Source: Dehalococcoidia bacterium (GTDB lineage Bacteria; Chloroflexota; Dehalococcoidia; Dehalococcoidales; DAOWLH01). From it: a stretch of 12,657 nt of DNA. The stretch lies in assembly GCA_030638985.1 (NCBI GenBank), contig DAOWDO010000021.1, positions 1 through 12,657 of the forward strand, read 5' to 3'. Within the stretch, counting starts at the first letter, position 1, and each line of letters opens with the position of its first letter. Of this stretch, positions 6,377 to 12,657 are shown one piece after another. The notes under the pieces were generated by a model. It was not told where the DNA came from. It saw nothing but the letters and a program-made list of their open reading frames with translations, and searched no databases. Made by a program: the position numbers and the translations under genes.

Positions 6377-8161
6377 ATGTGCGGTATCGTTGGCTACATT
6401 GGTAACAAACCGGCGCAACCGGTCCTGTTTAAGTGCCTGGCCCGGCTTGAGTACCGTGGCTATGATTCCTGCGGCATTGCCGTCGCGGGAAATGGAATTG
6501 ATCTGCAAAAGGACAGGCTGCGGGTAGGGGAACTCGTCAAGAAGGTACCGTTGCTCGAAGGCATGACCGGTGTTGGTCATACTCGATGGGCCACCTGTGG
6601 CGAGCCATCGGCAGCAAATGCCCACCCTCACCTTGACTGCAGCGGTTGCATCGCCGTAGTCCACAACGGCATAATAAGCAATTTTCAAGAGCTGCAACAG
6701 CAATTAACAGATGAGGGGCACCACTTCCTTTCGCAAACAGACACCGAGGTATTACCCCATCTCATAGAGAAGTATTACCAGGGCAATCTGGAAGAGGCAG
6801 TGGCAGCTGCACTAAAGGACATAGAGGGCTCTTATGCCATCGTAGTACTCCGGGAGGGCGAATCCAAGCTGGTAGTTGCCCGTAAGGATAGCCCGCTTAT
6901 TGTCGGCATTGGTGACCAGGAGAACTTTGCCGCCTCTGATGTGCCGGCGATACTGGACTATACCAACCGGGTGGTTTACCTGGAAGAGGAAGATATCGGG
7001 GTTATCACCAATAGCGGTATAGAAATCAGGCAAAACGGCTCCGTTATCAGGAGAAAGGAACACAAGATACCCTGGAGTGTCGATGAGGCACAGAAAGCAG
7101 GCTACGAGCACTTCATGCTCAAGGAAATCCACGAGCAACCCCGTGTTATAAGGGACACACTGATAGGATACGGACATGAAATAGCACCGATAATCGACCT
7201 GGAAAGCATGAGGGACACCGGTACTGAAGCCATGCTCTTCGTGGCCTGTGGCACTTCTTACCACGCCGGCCTGGTCGGCAAGTGCATCTTCGAGGAGCTT
7301 CTTGGAATTCCGGTGCGGGTGGAACTGGCCTCCGAATTCAATTACTACCCCCAGACCCTGGCCAAGACAATGAGTATCGTCATCACCCAGTCCGGCGAGA
7401 CCGCCGACACAATCAAGGCTACCAGGAGGCTGCAGGAGAAGGGCTGCCACGTGCTGGCTATCACCAACGTAGTCGGCAGTACCATCAGTCGCATCGCCGA
7501 CCTGACCCTCTACACCCAGGCTGGACCTGAAATAAGTGTGGCCTCCACCAAGAGCTTCATCGCCGAACTGGTCGCCCTGTACTGGCTGGCAATGTCCTAC
7601 TCCATAGCTGATATCAAGCGTCTGGCCGATATGCTGATGACTCTCAGACAGCTACCAAACACAGTGCAACAGGTGCTCGATAATAAGTCCGGCATAAAGC
7701 AGTGCGGCGAGTACCTCGCCGGCTACGATAATATCTTCTTTATCGGACGGGGCATCAACTACCCGGTAGCCCTGGAAGGGGCGCTAAAACTTAAGGAAAT
7801 CTCCTACATACACGCCGAGGGCTACGCTGCCGGGGAACTAAAGCACGGCCCGTTCGCCTTGCTGGATAAGGACACTCCAGTAGTAGCTGTCGTTGCCAAG
7901 GATAACACCTATGAAGCCATGCTGAACAACATCAGGGAAATCAAGACCCGGGGTGCGCCAGTAATAGCCCTGGTTGAAAATGGCGACGAGTCTGTTGGTG
8001 AAATGGCCGACTTCGTTATAAGCGTGCCCAAGGTAGGCCTGATTTTCTCGCCAATAGTCAACTCCGTGGTGCTTCAGCTCCTGGCCTACTATGCCGCCGA
8101 GAAAAGGGGCTGCCCCATAGACTTCCCCCGCAACCTGGCTAAAAGCGTAACCGTTGAGTAG
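6377..8161 (+). CDS. glmS: Glutamine--fructose-6-phosphate aminotransferase (isomerizing)
   Basis: This 594-residue enzyme makes glucosamine-6-P from fructose-6-P and glutamine, the committed step to UDP-GlcNAc. The glutaminase domain begins MCGIVGYIG, with nucleophile Cys2 exposed after Met removal; LEYRGYDS (24-31), GHTRWAT (67-73), NAHPH (81-85) and VVHNGII follow. Two SIS sugar-isomerase domains come next, with ACGTSYHAG, TQSGETADTI and STKSF in the first, and GRGINYPVALEGALKLKEIS and AGELKHGPFALLD in the second. The C-terminus DFPRNLAKSVTVE is the usual end with the invariant Lys. Length is close to E. coli GlmS (609). Residue 74 is Cys (WATCGEPS) where most family members have His. It is the last gene of the glm operon, with only a weak ribosome site and 7 nt from the previous stop, so translation is probably coupled. 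No glmS ribozyme precedes it. Confidence 0.97.
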   Translation: MCGIVGYIGNKPAQPVLFKCLARLEYRGYDSCGIAVAGNGIDLQKDRLRVGELVKKVPLLEGMTGVGHTRWATCGEPSAANAHPHLDCSGCIAVVHNGIISNFQELQQQLTDEGHHFLSQTDTEVLPHLIEKYYQGNLEEAVAAALKDIEGSYAIVVLREGESKLVVARKDSPLIVGIGDQENFAASDVPAILDYTNRVVYLEEEDIGVITNSGIEIRQNGSVIRRKEHKIPWSVDEAQKAGYEHFMLKEIHEQPRVIRDTLIGYGHEIAPIIDLESMRDTGTEAMLFVACGTSYHAGLVGKCIFEELLGIPVRVELASEFNYYPQTLAKTMSIVITQSGETADTIKATRRLQEKGCHVLAITNVVGSTISRIADLTLYTQAGPEISVASTKSFIAELVALYWLAMSYSIADIKRLADMLMTLRQLPNTVQQVLDNKSGIKQCGEYLAGYDNIFFIGRGINYPVALEGALKLKEISYIHAEGYAAGELKHGPFALLDKDTPVVAVVAKDNTYEAMLNNIREIKTRGAPVIALVENGDESVGEMADFVISVPKVGLIFSPIVNSVVLQLLAYYAAEKRGCPIDFPRNLAKSVTVE

Positions 8162-8168
8162 GCAGACG

Positions 8169-8825
8169 TTAAGACCAGGCTTCACCCTGCTTTGCCCGAG
8201 CCAATTTCCAGGCAATCGTTTCACAGAGCACGCTTACATCTTCAGCGGAGAGGTAGCCGGAGATACTGGCGTCAAACAGGATATTACCCTCAGGCCGAAG
8301 CTCATTATCACCACCCCACAGCACCAGCGTTATCGGCACGCGGCTGAAGGCGTTTATGGTAACGGCAATATCACCGAAATCAGCCCTCTGCCCACCAAGG
8401 ATAGCGGCGGTTTCCAGCAGACCCTGCGGCTGTTGGCCGAAGCTGGCCAGAAGCGGCCTAACAGCTCTCTTATAGAAAACAGGGGAGTAGTTGGCGCCAT
8501 CCGGCAGCTCCTTATAGGTGATTTTGCGGCCGGCAAGGGCACCGCCCTGGGCACGGATGAAATAATGCAGTATCAAGAGCTTCTCTCTCGGGGATACCGG
8601 CTCCTGGCCGGATACCGAACGAATCTCTGCCCCGGGCAGGGTGATCTGGTGGGATTTACCGAGATAATCGAGAGTGATGACCTTTTTGTTGTTTGCCAGC
8701 CTTAACCGGGCGCCGCTTTTACGGCACTGCTCCTCCAGGTCATCAATCCGGGCCAGCTTTTGGCAAGCCAGTTCTAAAGCCAGATTATAGGCATGCTGGA
8801 AGTTTCTCTGCTCAGGCAGCGCCAA
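8169..8825 (-). CDS. DUF3786 domain-containing protein
   Basis: This soluble 218-residue protein has no signal peptide or membrane helix. I recognise it as DUF3786 from family-like features: ILHYFIRAQGG (85-95), the KITYKELPDGANYSPVFYKR stretch (101-120) leading to PLLASFG (124-130), GD at 151-152, and the C-terminal LVLWGGDNELRPEGNILFD (167-185) followed by SGYLSAEDVSVLCE. DUF3786 has no established function as far as I know; it occurs in anaerobes and is sometimes joined to an AcsC-like Fe-S domain. Its three cysteines (21, 34, 201) are not clustered. The frame has no ATG: TTG at 8823-8825 with a weak GGGGA 7 nt upstream is the best start. It follows the acsE TAG in the same frame with only seven sense codons between, so it is probably cotranscribed. 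It converges with glmS, 7 nt apart. Confidence 0.8.
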   Translation of the reverse strand: MALPEQRNFQHAYNLALELACQKLARIDDLEEQCRKSGARLRLANNKKVITLDYLGKSHQITLPGAEIRSVSGQEPVSPREKLLILHYFIRAQGGALAGRKITYKELPDGANYSPVFYKRAVRPLLASFGQQPQGLLETAAILGGQRADFGDIAVTINAFSRVPITLVLWGGDNELRPEGNILFDASISGYLSAEDVSVLCETIAWKLARAKQGEAWS

Positions 8826-8846
8826 AGTCCATTCCCCGTGGAAAGA

Positions 8847-9725
8847 CTATATCTCAAGCCAGGAGTGTGAGTAGAGCATTTCACCGCTTAGGACGCGGAC
8901 AGTTTTTACGTACTCTTTCTCTTTCTGAGTCAACGAAGCCACATCCGGCTTTTCACCATCCATCACCCGGTGCACCAGACTGACTATCTCCGGCATCTCG
9001 CCCCCGGCCAGCCTGATTAACTCCTCATCAAAGGCATCAACTATAGCGGCATAGAGCCCGTGCTTCATCAGCATGGCCAGATAGGCGCGGTTGAGATAGG
9101 GCCTTAAGTCGGCTGGTGTACCATTGGAGACATTGGACAGGCCGACGATGGACTTGCACCCCGGAGCGATGTCGGCCAGCATGCTCATAAACTCCAGGCT
9201 GGCTTTTACCTGGTTTATCTCAACGCTGACCGGGGTAATAATGGGGTCAATCCAGATGTCTTCATTGGGGATATCCAGCTGGTTGGCCTTATAGATTAGG
9301 TCAACCGCCAGCATACATCTCTCATTGGCATCGCGGGGCATGCCCTCCACCCCCCAGAGGAGGCCGATCATGTCGGCGTTATACTGCCTGACCATAGGCA
9401 AAACCTTCTCCAGTCTTTCCGGCTGCAGTGAAATGGAATTGATGAGCGCCCGGCTCTTACAGGTCTTGAGGCCGGCCTCGGTGGCCACCGAATTGGTGGT
9501 ATCCAGAGATAGGGGCTTGTCGGTAACCTCCTGTACAGTGTTGACCAGCCAGGTCATCAGTTCCTCACCGGTCTTGCGGGCGGGGCCAATGTTCAGCTCG
9601 AGATAATCAACACCGGCCTCGGCCTCAGCCCTGGCCAGTGCCTGAATGGGCCTGGCATCTCTCTCCCTCAGCGCCGGGCCGATGGTCTTAGACATTATAT
9701 TAATGTTTTCACCGACGAGTATCAT
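8847..9725 (-). CDS. acsE: Methyltetrahydrofolate:corrinoid/iron-sulfur protein methyltransferase
   Basis: This 292-residue pterin-binding TIM-barrel enzyme transfers the methyl group of methyl-tetrahydrofolate to cob(I)amide on the AcsC-AcsD protein in the Wood-Ljungdahl pathway. Supporting features are the start MILVGENINIM, YLELNIGPAR (41-50), LDTTNS (74-79), INSIS (95-99), IDPIITP (159-165) and GLSNVSNG (195-202), whose Asn198 corresponds, as I align it, to the catalytic Asn of the Moorella enzyme. I place the start at ATG 9723-9725, although the frame is open to 9839. AGGAGG lies 6 nt upstream (9732-9737), the protein then begins like its relatives, and a longer form would overlap acsC by 104 nt. 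The protein is about 30 residues longer than Moorella AcsE (262), with the extra part at the C-terminus. A related MetH-type folate methyltransferase is unlikely given the operon. Confidence 0.9.
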   Translation of the reverse strand: MILVGENINIMSKTIGPALRERDARPIQALARAEAEAGVDYLELNIGPARKTGEELMTWLVNTVQEVTDKPLSLDTTNSVATEAGLKTCKSRALINSISLQPERLEKVLPMVRQYNADMIGLLWGVEGMPRDANERCMLAVDLIYKANQLDIPNEDIWIDPIITPVSVEINQVKASLEFMSMLADIAPGCKSIVGLSNVSNGTPADLRPYLNRAYLAMLMKHGLYAAIVDAFDEELIRLAGGEMPEIVSLVHRVMDGEKPDVASLTQKEKEYVKTVRVLSGEMLYSHSWLEI

Positions 9726-9731
9726 AAGATC

Positions 9732-9737
9732 CCTCCT
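9732..9737 (-). promoter_or_regulatory. Ribosome binding site that decides the acsE start
   Basis: AGGAGG on the minus strand lies 6 nt before ATG 9723-9725 and overlaps the last two bases of the acsC TAG (9736-9738). It makes this internal ATG, not the one at 9839, the likely acsE start. Confidence 0.8.
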
Positions 9738-11082
9738 AAGGTTTCCATGCTTTAAGATAAGCCGGGATGTGGGCTCCTTCCCTGGGGCCAACCAGAATCT
9801 CCCAGTCGGGCAGTTCCTCCTCCAGCCCACCGCTTTCAATGGCGATGTAGCCGGGGACTATCAGCTTTCGGTGCTTCACCCTGTCACCGATGCCGCTCTT
9901 CTTCACCAGAAGGGCAATAGTATCGGCCCCGAATTTTCCGGCAGCCCAGGCAGTCATAACCGATAGGCCTTCGGTATCCTTGACCAGCAGGTAAGCGGGA
10001 ACCCGGCTATTTTCTATTTCACCGGAGACAATGAAATAGGTCAACGAGAAGTTGGAGGTAACCAGCACCGGTGAATTCTCATCCGGGCCGCTAACATCAT
10101 AGATGCCCTCAGTGGTAGCCAGGGGCCGCTGGGGGTCGGTGAAGATGTTCATTCTGAGCACCAGAAGAGGAAACAGGCTTTCACCCTGAAAATCAGAGAG
10201 GACGATAATGCCACCATACTTGGCAACAAAGGTGGCGGCAATCAGGGCCTCCTTCATCGGGTTGTCAGCCATCTCGTTGGCCAGGATGATGGTTGGATAG
10301 CCCAGAGGCCGGTATTTCTTTTCCAGAGCGGCTCTCCTGATTATCACCTGGTCTTCAAGAACCTGGCGCGGTCTCCTGGCGCCAGAGTCAATAACGATAT
10401 CCTTAACTCCGGCCTGATTGAGACTGGTAGTCAGCTCGGCCAGCTCTTCCAGGCTAGCAGCCTTGGCGGCTACCGGGCAGGAGTATTCCTTGGCCAGTGC
10501 CGCTACCTGGTCAATGTTATCCCTAGTTGCTGCATAGAGCAGCGGCTTCCTGTCGGCACAGGCCTTCACACCGACAGCCAGCACAGCAGGGTCACCACTC
10601 ATCAGTATGATATTGCCATCACAGCCCTGCTTGACCCTGGCCACCAGGGCTTCAAATCTGCCGGCATCACCCGAATCACACTTAACTGCCACCAGGTCGG
10701 GGCGGAGGGTCAGCCCCACCCGCTGGTACTGGAGCTCCTTAAAGCTAGCCAGCCGGCGGTCAACTTCGGTATCGTCCATGGCGTCACTGATAATGATGGC
10801 CAGGCCGGGCTGGTTTTCAAACCTCTTTTCATGACGGAACATGACCGTCTCGCCGCCTACCTTGAGTGCCCGGTCGCCGACACCGATGGTCACCGGCCTG
10901 ATAGGAGGGGCCGATGCCTCCTCCAGCTTGCTCTTGGCTTCTTCAGAAACGTAGGGACAGGCAGCCAGCTCGGCCTTGCCGGCAGCCAGGCTCATGGCGA
11001 AGGCGAGGCAGGTGGGCACACCACACTCACCGCAGTTAGTCTTGGGCAGCAGCTTGAATATCTCTATACCGGTAAGTGGCAT
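9736..11082 (-). CDS. acsC: Corrinoid/iron-sulfur protein large (gamma) subunit of CODH/ACS
   Basis: This 448-residue protein matches the size of Moorella AcsC (446). It carries a 4Fe-4S domain at the N-terminus with Cys17, Cys20, Cys25 and Cys42 (spacing C-x2-C-x4-C-x16-C, in KTNCGECGVPTC). A TIM-barrel domain and a C-terminal cobamide-binding domain (roughly from residue 320) follow by family precedent. The cluster reactivates the cobalt to Co(I); the corrinoid then takes methyl from AcsE and delivers it to the A-cluster of AcsB. The partner small subunit AcsD is not in the window. ATG 11080-11082 has GAGGAG 8 nt upstream (11091-11096), 15 nt after the acsB stop. The acsE gene begins 10 nt after its own stop, so all three are likely cotranscribed. 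Confidence 0.93.
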   Translation of the reverse strand: MPLTGIEIFKLLPKTNCGECGVPTCLAFAMSLAAGKAELAACPYVSEEAKSKLEEASAPPIRPVTIGVGDRALKVGGETVMFRHEKRFENQPGLAIIISDAMDDTEVDRRLASFKELQYQRVGLTLRPDLVAVKCDSGDAGRFEALVARVKQGCDGNIILMSGDPAVLAVGVKACADRKPLLYAATRDNIDQVAALAKEYSCPVAAKAASLEELAELTTSLNQAGVKDIVIDSGARRPRQVLEDQVIIRRAALEKKYRPLGYPTIILANEMADNPMKEALIAATFVAKYGGIIVLSDFQGESLFPLLVLRMNIFTDPQRPLATTEGIYDVSGPDENSPVLVTSNFSLTYFIVSGEIENSRVPAYLLVKDTEGLSVMTAWAAGKFGADTIALLVKKSGIGDRVKHRKLIVPGYIAIESGGLEEELPDWEILVGPREGAHIPAYLKAWKP

Positions 11083-11097
11083 ACTGTAAACTCCTCT

Positions 11098-12657
11098 CTA
11101 CATTATTGGTTCCATACTTAACGCCGGGTGCCCTTTTTCCTGAAGGAATGGCAGGATTTCGTCCTCGGTGGTGCCTATTGTCTCATCGGCAACCATATCC
11201 AGAAGGTTGGGGATGCCTATTTCCTCCGCCCGGGCGTTGAAGCGGTCGGCAATCTCCTCCTTAAGCATCTTGGGCATCCACACCAGCCTCTTAATCCCGC
11301 CCTCGGCACTGAGGAATTTCCTCTGGGAAATGTTATATTTGCTGTGGCCGACAAAACCGGGGGTGCTGATACCGCCACCGATGGTGCCGGCCAGCGTGGT
11401 GAACTTCATACCACTGGGGGTCATGCCCATATATTCCCGGTTTACCGACATTATGCCGTTACACAACGGTAGAACAGCGGCAATGCACTCCATGCAGCCA
11501 CACGAGGTCATCGGGTCGTTGATCAGGCTGTAGAAGTTGTAGTGGTCAAGCTTACCCCGGGAGGCCTTGAAGACAAACTCGTTGACTCCCTTCCACTGAC
11601 CCATATGGGCGTCAATAGTTTCCCCCTTGGGCACCGGCTGGTTGGGGCCGGTGGGATTAATCTCAAAGGCCGCTTTACAGTCCATCCAGTTGTAGGAGCC
11701 GCAGAGGCCGGTTCTCTCCGGGCTGATTACACAGACATGGCTGGGGGCAAAAGACTGGCACAGAGTACAGGAGTAGTACATATCGGTTGTCTCGTCAGTC
11801 ATGCCCTCAATACGGGTATCACGGACGGCATAAACCGTCTTGGCCTTTTTCACCGTCTCTTTTACCTTGTCGGCCTCGGTATAGATTTTCACCTGAATCT
11901 TGTCGAAGATGCGGCCAAAGTCCTGGTGCAGTTTGGCATGGAGGATGGTGCCGATGTGCTCCAGCTTGAAACCCTTCTCCACGGCTGCTTTACTCACCCT
12001 GAGCCAGGCGATATCTCTCTGGCCGATGTGCATCACTCCCTGGGCATAGTTTATCAGGTGGTGAATCTGGCGTTCCAGGATGGGCTCGTAGTCATCCTGC
12101 ATCTCCCGGCCGGCGACCTCAACAGCTATAGCCAGGGGCAGCTTGGTGCCGGCAGGGACATCTGTAATCTCCTGCCCGATAACCTCGACCTTGCCGTCCT
12201 CGACTTCATCCATGGGCCTTGAGGTTACCCACTCCACCATTTGAGACCGGCCGCCGCCGCATTCAAGATAGATGTCATCGCCACGCACCCGCTCACCCTC
12301 AAAGGCCGGGCCATAGGCAACCGGCACCGGTACCTGGGCAACGGCCACCTTAAGTCCCCGCACTTCGACGGCACGGGAAACAATCTTATCATGAGGTACA
12401 TTGGAGACAACGTGCTCATAGGTGGTAATACCGGTGGGCAAGACCTCCGGTATCGGCGTATCGGCGATGACGGGGAAGCCCCAGTTGATGACGCCGGCGG
12501 CGTTGGCATACCACTCATCGGTAACATAGCCCAGCGGCATGGCGAAGGCGAAGATGCGGTCTTTATTATAGATAAGGTGTTTTCTATAATCGCCGGGCTC
12601 AATGCCGCCGAAGGTAAAACCGGCCCTGATGGCGAAGCCAGCGGCAAAGACAGCGGC
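11098..12657 (-). CDS. acsB: Acetyl-CoA synthase (CO-methylating) subunit of CODH/ACS, 5' end outside window (partial)
   Basis: The frame is open to the right edge, so this is the C-terminal 519 residues of a protein that begins beyond 12657; the ATG at 12540 is internal. AcsB condenses a methyl group from the corrinoid protein, CO and CoA to acetyl-CoA. All six A-cluster cysteines are present: counted from the internal Met at 12540 they are 258, 261, 270, 280, 347 and 349 (CTLC, HVC, GLC and CGC). Their spacings (3, 9, 10, 67, 2) equal those of Moorella Cys506, 509, 518, 528, 595 and 597, and Phe264 falls where Moorella has Phe512. By this offset the window starts near Moorella residue 210 and the C-terminus is complete. 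The visible part of the N-terminal region (AAGFAIRAGFTFGGIEPGDY) indicates the long bacterial form, since archaeal CdhC lacks it. Confidence 0.96.
   Translation of the reverse strand, partial: AAVFAAGFAIRAGFTFGGIEPGDYRKHLIYNKDRIFAFAMPLGYVTDEWYANAAGVINWGFPVIADTPIPEVLPTGITTYEHVVSNVPHDKIVSRAVEVRGLKVAVAQVPVPVAYGPAFEGERVRGDDIYLECGGGRSQMVEWVTSRPMDEVEDGKVEVIGQEITDVPAGTKLPLAIAVEVAGREMQDDYEPILERQIHHLINYAQGVMHIGQRDIAWLRVSKAAVEKGFKLEHIGTILHAKLHQDFGRIFDKIQVKIYTEADKVKETVKKAKTVYAVRDTRIEGMTDETTDMYYSCTLCQSFAPSHVCVISPERTGLCGSYNWMDCKAAFEINPTGPNQPVPKGETIDAHMGQWKGVNEFVFKASRGKLDHYNFYSLINDPMTSCGCMECIAAVLPLCNGIMSVNREYMGMTPSGMKFTTLAGTIGGGISTPGFVGHSKYNISQRKFLSAEGGIKRLVWMPKMLKEEIADRFNARAEEIGIPNLLDMVADETIGTTEDEILPFLQEKGHPALSMEPIM

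Noticed and set aside
6812..7450. 212-codon minus-strand open frame inside glmS
   Set aside because: It is antisense to a conserved SIS-domain region, with no family resemblance and no ribosome site that I can see.
8162..8168. Bidirectional terminator between glmS and DUF3786
   Set aside because: The gap is 7 nt and I see no stem-loop with a T-run on either strand.
8154..8705. 183-codon plus-strand open frame opposite the DUF3786 gene
   Set aside because: The minus-strand frame shows family-like motifs along its whole length, while this one does not resemble any protein I know.
9726..9839. Extended acsE N-terminus starting at 9839
   Set aside because: It would overlap acsC by 104 nt and add residues not found in relatives, while ATG 9723-9725 has AGGAGG at 6 nt and yields the family N-terminus.
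11542..12222. 226-codon plus-strand open frame opposite acsB
   Set aside because: It lies wholly antisense to a strongly conserved gene with all A-cluster cysteines in register, has no recognisable domain, and is a by-product of codon bias.
12538..12540. ATG at 12540 as the true start of acsB
   Set aside because: The frame continues upstream to the window edge with sequence resembling bacterial AcsB, so this Met is internal.

Overview
The window is a gene-dense stretch from a bacterium, most likely an anaerobic Chloroflexota of the Dehalococcoidia type. That assignment is an inference. It rests on a bacterial-form acetyl-CoA synthase (AcsB with sequence upstream of the core shared with archaeal CdhC), a DUF3786 gene beside Wood-Ljungdahl genes, and archaeal-style bifunctional sugar nucleotidyltransferases in an amino-sugar operon. 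Twelve protein genes are supported, two of them cut by the window ends. No tRNA, rRNA, CRISPR array, insertion sequence or prophage signature was seen. No stretch longer than 300 bases lacks a gene.

Layout. (1) 1-2187, plus strand: the end of a substrate-binding protein, a FecCD/BtuC-type permease and its ATPase form a metal-chelate or corrinoid importer; a perfect 15-bp hairpin sits between the first two genes. (2) 2199-2516, minus strand: a thioredoxin converging on the ATPase gene, with a good ribosome binding site and a plausible promoter. (3) 2517-2660: a short divergent promoter region. (4) 2661-8161, plus strand: a four-gene operon (glmM, glmU, a glmU-like paralogue, glmS) behind a near-consensus promoter whose predicted transcript is leaderless or nearly so. 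(5) 8169-12657, minus strand: acsB (5' end outside the window), acsC, acsE and a DUF3786 gene, closely packed in one apparent operon.

How the genes work together. GlmS makes glucosamine-6-P from fructose-6-P and glutamine, GlmM converts it to glucosamine-1-P, and the first GlmU-like protein carries both the uridylyltransferase and the acetyltransferase motifs. Together they can make UDP-GlcNAc. The second GlmU-like protein keeps the nucleotidyltransferase but has lost the acetyltransferase histidine motif, so it probably handles a different sugar-1-phosphate or has a different role. The acs genes encode the methyl branch end of the Wood-Ljungdahl pathway: AcsE moves methyl from methyl-tetrahydrofolate to the corrinoid protein AcsC (which also needs AcsD, not seen here), and AcsB joins methyl, CO and CoA. 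A corrinoid need would fit the importer at the left edge, but the importer's substrate cannot be read from sequence.

Most of the window is recognisable metabolism. The parts worth a second look are the subfunctionalised GlmU pair, the leaderless-looking promoter of the glm operon, the DUF3786 gene that follows acsE in frame with no ATG, and the strong preference for TAG stops.
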